A DNA stretch of 58,431 nucleotides from Hyphomicrobiales bacterium (GTDB lineage Bacteria > Pseudomonadota > Alphaproteobacteria > Rhizobiales > Beijerinckiaceae), in contig UBZM01000013.1 of the NCBI GenBank assembly GCA_900470095.1, positions 185,072 to 243,502 of the forward strand, read 5' to 3'. Position numbers and translations under genes: made by a program. A model generated the notes under the pieces. The model saw only the letters and a program-made list of their open reading frames with translations, was not told the DNA's origin and ran no database searches. This document shows, in pieces, positions 55,129 to 58,431 of this stretch; position 1 is the stretch's first letter, and each line of letters opens with the position of its first letter.

Positions 55129-56472
55129 ATGACGCGCAAATATTTCGGAACCGACGGCATTCGCGGCCGCGCCAATGGCGTGATCACGCCCGATCTGGCG
55201 CTCAGGGTCGGCCAGGCTACCGGTATCGCGTTTCGGCGCGGCGAGTACCGCCACCGCGTGGTGATCGGCAAGGATACGCGGCTCTCGGGCTACATGATCG
55301 AGACGGCGCTGATCGCCGGCTTCACCTCGGTCGGCATGGATGTGCTGCAGCTCGGTCCGATGCCGACGCCGGCGGTCGCGATGCTGACGCGCTCGATGCG
55401 CGCGGATCTCGGCGTGATGATCTCGGCGTCGCACAACCCCTATGAGGATAACGGCATCAAGCTGTTCGGTCCCGACGGCTACAAGCTCAATGACGAGGTC
55501 GAAAGTGAGATCGCCGCCCTGATCGATTCAGATCTCGGAGCACAACTTTCTGAGGCTGCGATGCTTGGTCGTGCCAAGCGCATCGACAGCGCCCATGCGC
55601 GCTATATCGAATTCGCCAAACGCACCTTGCCGCGCAACATGAATCTCGACGGGCTGCGCATCGTCGTCGACTGCGCCAACGGCGCCGCCTACAAGGTTGC
55701 CCCCGAGGCGCTCTGGGAGCTCGGGGCCGAGGTCATCGCCATCGGGGTCGAGCCCGACGGCTTCAACATCAACAAGGATGTCGGTTCGACCAAGCCGGAT
55801 GCCTTGGCTCAGAAGGTGCGCGAGCTGCGCGCCGATATCGGCATTGCCCTTGATGGCGACGCTGATCGCGTGCTGATCATCGACGAGCAGGGACACGCCG
55901 TCGATGGCGACCAGCTGATGGCCGTGATCGCACGCAGCTGGCAGGAGGACGGTCGTCTCTCGGCGCCTGGCATCGTCGCGACCGTGATGTCCAATCTCGG
56001 GCTGGAGCGTTATCTCGCCGGACTCGGCCTGAGCCTTGAGCGCACCGCAGTGGGCGACCGTTATGTGCTCGAGCATATGCGGGCGAACGGCTTCAACCTT
56101 GGCGGCGAGCAATCGGGCCATATCATCCTCTCCGACTATGCGACCACCGGAGATGGGCTCGTGGCGGCGCTGCAGCTGCTCGCGGTGGTGAAGCGGATGG
56201 ACAAGCCGGTCTCGGAAGTCTGCCACTGCTTTGAGCCGCTGCCGCAGATCCTCAAGAACGTGCGCTACAAGCAGGGCCAGCCCCTGACGGAGAAGCCGGT
56301 CGTCAACGCAATCGAGGCCGCCAGGCAAATGCTCGGGGATAGCGGGCGTCTCGTCATTCGTCCGTCAGGCACCGAGCCGGTGATCAGGGTGATGGCCGAA
56401 GGCGATGACCGCGACCTGGTGATGCGCGCTGTCGACGACATCGTCGATGCGGTGACGAAGGCCGCAGCCTGA
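55129..56472 (+). CDS. glmM: Phosphoglucosamine mutase
   Basis: 447 residues. It makes glucosamine 1-phosphate for UDP-GlcNAc and cell wall. The N-terminus [14 protein letters not shown], the phosphoserine loop [18 protein letters not shown] (about 100), the metal loop [13 protein letters not shown] (about 240), [18 protein letters not shown] (about 325) and the C-terminal [15 protein letters not shown] are intact. Start ATG 55129; an upstream in-frame ATG (55066) adds no conserved sequence. It commonly follows ftsH in this order. Confidence 0.96.
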   Translation: MTRKYFGTDGIRGRANGVITPDLALRVGQATGIAFRRGEYRHRVVIGKDTRLSGYMIETALIAGFTSVGMDVLQLGPMPTPAVAMLTRSMRADLGVMISASHNPYEDNGIKLFGPDGYKLNDEVESEIAALIDSDLGAQLSEAAMLGRAKRIDSAHARYIEFAKRTLPRNMNLDGLRIVVDCANGAAYKVAPEALWELGAEVIAIGVEPDGFNINKDVGSTKPDALAQKVRELRADIGIALDGDADRVLIIDEQGHAVDGDQLMAVIARSWQEDGRLSAPGIVATVMSNLGLERYLAGLGLSLERTAVGDRYVLEHMRANGFNLGGEQSGHIILSDYATTGDGLVAALQLLAVVKRMDKPVSEVCHCFEPLPQILKNVRYKQGQPLTEKPVVNAIEAARQMLGDSGRLVIRPSGTEPVIRVMAEGDDRDLVMRAVDDIVDAVTKAAA

Positions 56473-56526
56473 CGTAGCAGGCCGGCTGCGTTTTCGGTCA
56501 AAGATCATCCTGAAACGAGGGCAGGT

Positions 56527-56558
56527 CCCTGTGCATTCCATCTTTGGAATGCACAGGG
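56527..56558 (+). terminator. Long perfect hairpin after glmM
   Basis: 14-bp perfect stem CCCTGTGCATTCCA/TGGAATGCACAGGG with loop TCTT, then TTTG. It is 55 bp past the glmM stop. The T run is short, so termination is likely but not certain. Confidence 0.65.
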
Positions 56559-56598
56559 TTTGCTCGTTTGCACGAGAGTTCGTGGTTAAGCGGTAAGG

Positions 56599-56613
56599 TT
56601 AAGCGTCGTTTAA
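56599..56613 (+). promoter_or_regulatory. CtrA box (TTAA-N7-TTAA), perfect, before the Omp25-like gene
   Basis: TTAAGCGTCGTTTAA matches the consensus exactly, with an extra TTAA at 56586-56589. It lies 80 bp before the start of the outer-membrane protein. CtrA control of Omp25-type genes is known in Brucella, which makes the match more credible. Confidence 0.65.
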
Positions 56614-56692
56614 GGAATTCGTGCCAGGGTCCTTCCCGTCGGTAACACGCGCGAGCTGCGTATCGCGTCGCGCAAACTCGAGGGACTCTGCC

Positions 56693-57562
56693 ATGGGCAG
56701 CCTGAAAATTCTCGCGCTGGCGGGCGTCATGGCCTTCGGAGGTTCCGCAATGGCCTCCGCTGCCGACCTCGCCCCTCTGCTGCCTCCACCGCCTGAGCCT
56801 GTTGCCCTGCGCGGGACGATTGGGTCCGGTTGGTATCTGCGCGGCGATGTCGGGGTCGGTGTGCAGTCTATCGACAAATTCTACCAGGAAGACGTCCAGG
56901 CCTTTGGCGGCCAGTTCTTCGGGAAGACCGAGGAATCGGCCTTCTTCGGCGGTGTCGGTATCGGTTATCGTTTCAACAACTGGTTCCGCGTCGACGGCAC
57001 CTGGGAGTATCGTGGCGCCTCGCAGATCGGCGTCAGCGACAAGCTCTTTAATCCGTTCGCCAATGGCAACCAGACCAACACCTACAAGGGCAACCTGTCC
57101 TCGATGGTGGCCCTGTTCAACGCCTATGTCGATCTCGGCACCTGGAACTGCCTGACGCCCTATATCGGCGCCGGTATCGGTGTCGCGCAGAACCGCATCA
57201 GCGGACTGACCGACCAGGGCATCGTCTTCGCCAACGAGCCGTTCGGGCCCGTCTCGTCGACGCTGGGAACCGCGGGCACAGGCACCAAGTCCGGCCTCGC
57301 CTGGGCGCTCATGGCCGGTCTCGGCTATGAGGTGAACAAGAATCTGACGCTTGAACTCGGGTATCGCTACCTGAATCTCGGCGATGCGCAGTCCGGGGTT
57401 CTCCAAAACGCCTTCCTTGCGGAGAGCTACCGTCCGCTCAAGGCCAAGGACATCCAGAGCCACGATTTCCGGATCGGCATGCGCTGGAATTTTGGCGATC
57501 CCGATTGCTGCGCTGCTCCGGCTCCGATTGCCTACCAGGCGCCGGTCGTGCGCAAGTACTGA
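56693..57562 (+). CDS. Outer-membrane beta-barrel protein (Omp25/Omp31-like)
   Basis: 289 residues. Signal peptide (LKILALAGVMAFGGSAMASA, cleaved before ADLAP), a Pro-rich start (LLPPPPEP), then an eight-strand barrel pattern with alternating aromatics: GSGWYLRGDVGVGVQSID, GVGIGYRFNNWFRVDGTWEY, CLTPYIGAGIGVAQNRI, ELGYRYLNLGDAQ and the end RIGMRWNFGDPDCC. The final residues run on past the barrel to a terminal KY. GAGGGA lies 7 bases before the ATG. A CtrA box is upstream. Confidence 0.88.
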   Translation: MGSLKILALAGVMAFGGSAMASAADLAPLLPPPPEPVALRGTIGSGWYLRGDVGVGVQSIDKFYQEDVQAFGGQFFGKTEESAFFGGVGIGYRFNNWFRVDGTWEYRGASQIGVSDKLFNPFANGNQTNTYKGNLSSMVALFNAYVDLGTWNCLTPYIGAGIGVAQNRISGLTDQGIVFANEPFGPVSSTLGTAGTGTKSGLAWALMAGLGYEVNKNLTLELGYRYLNLGDAQSGVLQNAFLAESYRPLKAKDIQSHDFRIGMRWNFGDPDCCAAPAPIAYQAPVVRKY

Positions 57563-57589
57563 CCAACTGGTTCTCCAGCTTCGCAAAGA

Positions 57590-57616
57590 ACGGCGCGGAT
57601 CATCGATCCGCGCCGT
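57590..57616 (+). terminator. Hairpin after the Omp gene
   Basis: 12-bp perfect stem ACGGCGCGGATC/GATCCGCGCCGT with a 3-nt loop, followed by CTGCATTT. Weak T run, position 28 bp past the stop. Confidence 0.7.
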
Positions 57617-57668
57617 CTGCATTTCGAAACTTTGCCATGCTGCGAGGCTCCCGGCCCCAGGGGGCGCG

Positions 57669-57697
57669 TTGACAAAGCCTCCATCCCTTCGCCCTAT
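57669..57697 (+). promoter_or_regulatory. Possible promoter of the formaldehyde dehydrogenase gene
   Basis: TTGACA at 57669-57674, 17 bp, then CCCTAT at 57692-57697. It is about 105 bp before the start. The -35 is exact, the -10 is weak. Confidence 0.4.
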
Positions 57698-57802
57698 TCG
57701 TGCTTGGCCGAGGCAGTTCGCAGTCGGGACACGCCTCCACTGACCAGGCTTCCAGCCCACGCGCCATCGCCGCTCGCGCTGGCCTTCTGCAAGGATATGA
57801 CC

Positions 57803-58431
57803 ATGAAGACACGCGCCGCCGTTGCCTGGGAGGCCGGAAAGCCGCTGACCATCGAAACCATCGAGATCGGCGGCCCGAAGGCGGGCGAGGTCCTGGTCGA
57901 GGTGATGGCGACCGGCATCTGCCATACCGATGCCTACACGCTGTCCGGGCTTGATTCAGAGGGCAAGTTCCCGGCGATCCTCGGCCATGAGGGCGCCGGC
58001 ATCGTGCGCGAGATCGGCGCGGGCGTGACCACGCTCAAGGTCGGCGATCACGTCATCCCGCTCTACACGCCGGAATGCCGCAGCTGCAAAAGCTGCCTGT
58101 CGCGCCGCACCAATCTCTGCACCGCGATCCGGGCCACGCAGGGACAGGGCGTGATGCCGGACGGCACCTCGCGCTTCTCCTGCGATGGCGGCGAGGTCTT
58201 CCACTATATGGGCTGCTCGACCTTCGCGAATTTCACGGTGCTGCCCGAGATCGCGCTGGCGAAGGTTCGTGAGGACGCGCCCTTCGACAAGATCTGCTAT
58301 ATCGGCTGCGGCGTGACGACGGGCATCGGCGCGGTGATCTACACCGCCAAGGTCTGGCCCGGGGCCAATGTCGTGGTTTTCGGACTCGGCGGCATCGGCC
58401 TCAATGTCATCCAGGGCGCCCGCATGGTCGG
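57803..58431 (+). CDS. S-(hydroxymethyl)glutathione dehydrogenase (class III ADH), N-terminal part
   Basis: The first 209 codons are present; the gene runs past the window end. It is a zinc medium-chain dehydrogenase that oxidises the glutathione adduct of formaldehyde. [14 protein letters not shown] holds the catalytic-zinc Cys and His-region, [16 protein letters not shown] follows, [15 protein letters not shown] gives the structural-zinc cysteines, and [20 protein letters not shown] plus [16 protein letters not shown] gives the NAD site start. AAGG lies 8 bases before the ATG at 57803; an ATG two codons upstream is too close to it. Confidence 0.94.
   Translation, partial: MKTRAAVAWEAGKPLTIETIEIGGPKAGEVLVEVMATGICHTDAYTLSGLDSEGKFPAILGHEGAGIVREIGAGVTTLKVGDHVIPLYTPECRSCKSCLSRRTNLCTAIRATQGQGVMPDGTSRFSCDGGEVFHYMGCSTFANFTVLPEIALAKVREDAPFDKICYIGCGVTTGIGAVIYTAKVWPGANVVVFGLGGIGLNVIQGARMV

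Overview
The window reads as core chromosome of an alphaproteobacterium of the order Hyphomicrobiales (Rhizobiales). A Bosea-like organism is my best guess, from protein style and gene order, but I could not run a comparison. The DNA is GC-rich, genes are dense, GTG and TTG starts and 4-bp stop/start overlaps are frequent, and many genes belong to alphaproteobacteria-restricted families (TrcR/DUF1013, RcdA/DUF1465, DUF1192, DUF4164, DUF2852). I see no prophage, transposase, CRISPR array, tRNA or rRNA.

Layout. 1-3.4 kb: end of a TPR lipoprotein, rpsU, purE-purK and two divergent DUF465 genes. 3.4-9 kb: an acyl-CoA ligase, a TSUP permease, propionyl-CoA synthetase (prpE) and an MBL-fold hydrolase. 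9-12.6 kb: a cell-cycle block with trcR, a quinone oxidoreductase, DUF1192, rcdA and rpmE; upstream of rcdA lie two CtrA-type boxes and a probable small RNA. 12.7-18.9 kb: an ABC exporter, a CSS-EAL phosphodiesterase, and a MocR regulator divergent from an acetyltransferase. 18.9-24.8 kb (minus strand): BenE transporter, ThiE-like protein, Sel1 protein, inositol-monophosphatase-like enzyme, then a MotA/ExbB-like plus OmpA-like pair that looks like a stand-alone ion-driven stator. 25-31.3 kb (minus strand): tkt, gap, a small membrane protein, pgk and fba, the central triose/pentose phosphate cluster.

31.6-37 kb: DUF4164, zapA, a P-loop protein with an altered Walker A motif, 6S RNA (ssrS) directly before the 5-formyl-THF cyclo-ligase, a YmdB phosphodiesterase, a globin-coupled chemoreceptor and yebC. 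37-43.5 kb: a second TSUP permease, a DUF1254/DUF1214 protein, then ruvC, ruvA and ruvB with an acetyltransferase and an AT-rich membrane-protein gene wedged between ruvA and ruvB. 43.5-52.8 kb: ybgC, a TetR repressor with apparent operators, DUF2852, then tolQ-tolR-tolA-tolB-pal-cpoB and tilS. 52.9-58.4 kb: ftsH, glmM, an Omp25-like beta-barrel gene behind a CtrA box, and the start of glutathione-dependent formaldehyde dehydrogenase.

The unifying theme is cell cycle and envelope: RcdA (CtrA degradation adaptor), TrcR, ZapA, Tol-Pal, FtsH and GlmM, with CtrA-type TTAA-N7-TTAA boxes and GANTC (CcrM) sites near several of them. The least explained items are the CtrA-box-linked small RNA before rcdA, the stator-like pair without a known effector, and the AT-rich insert in ruvAB.
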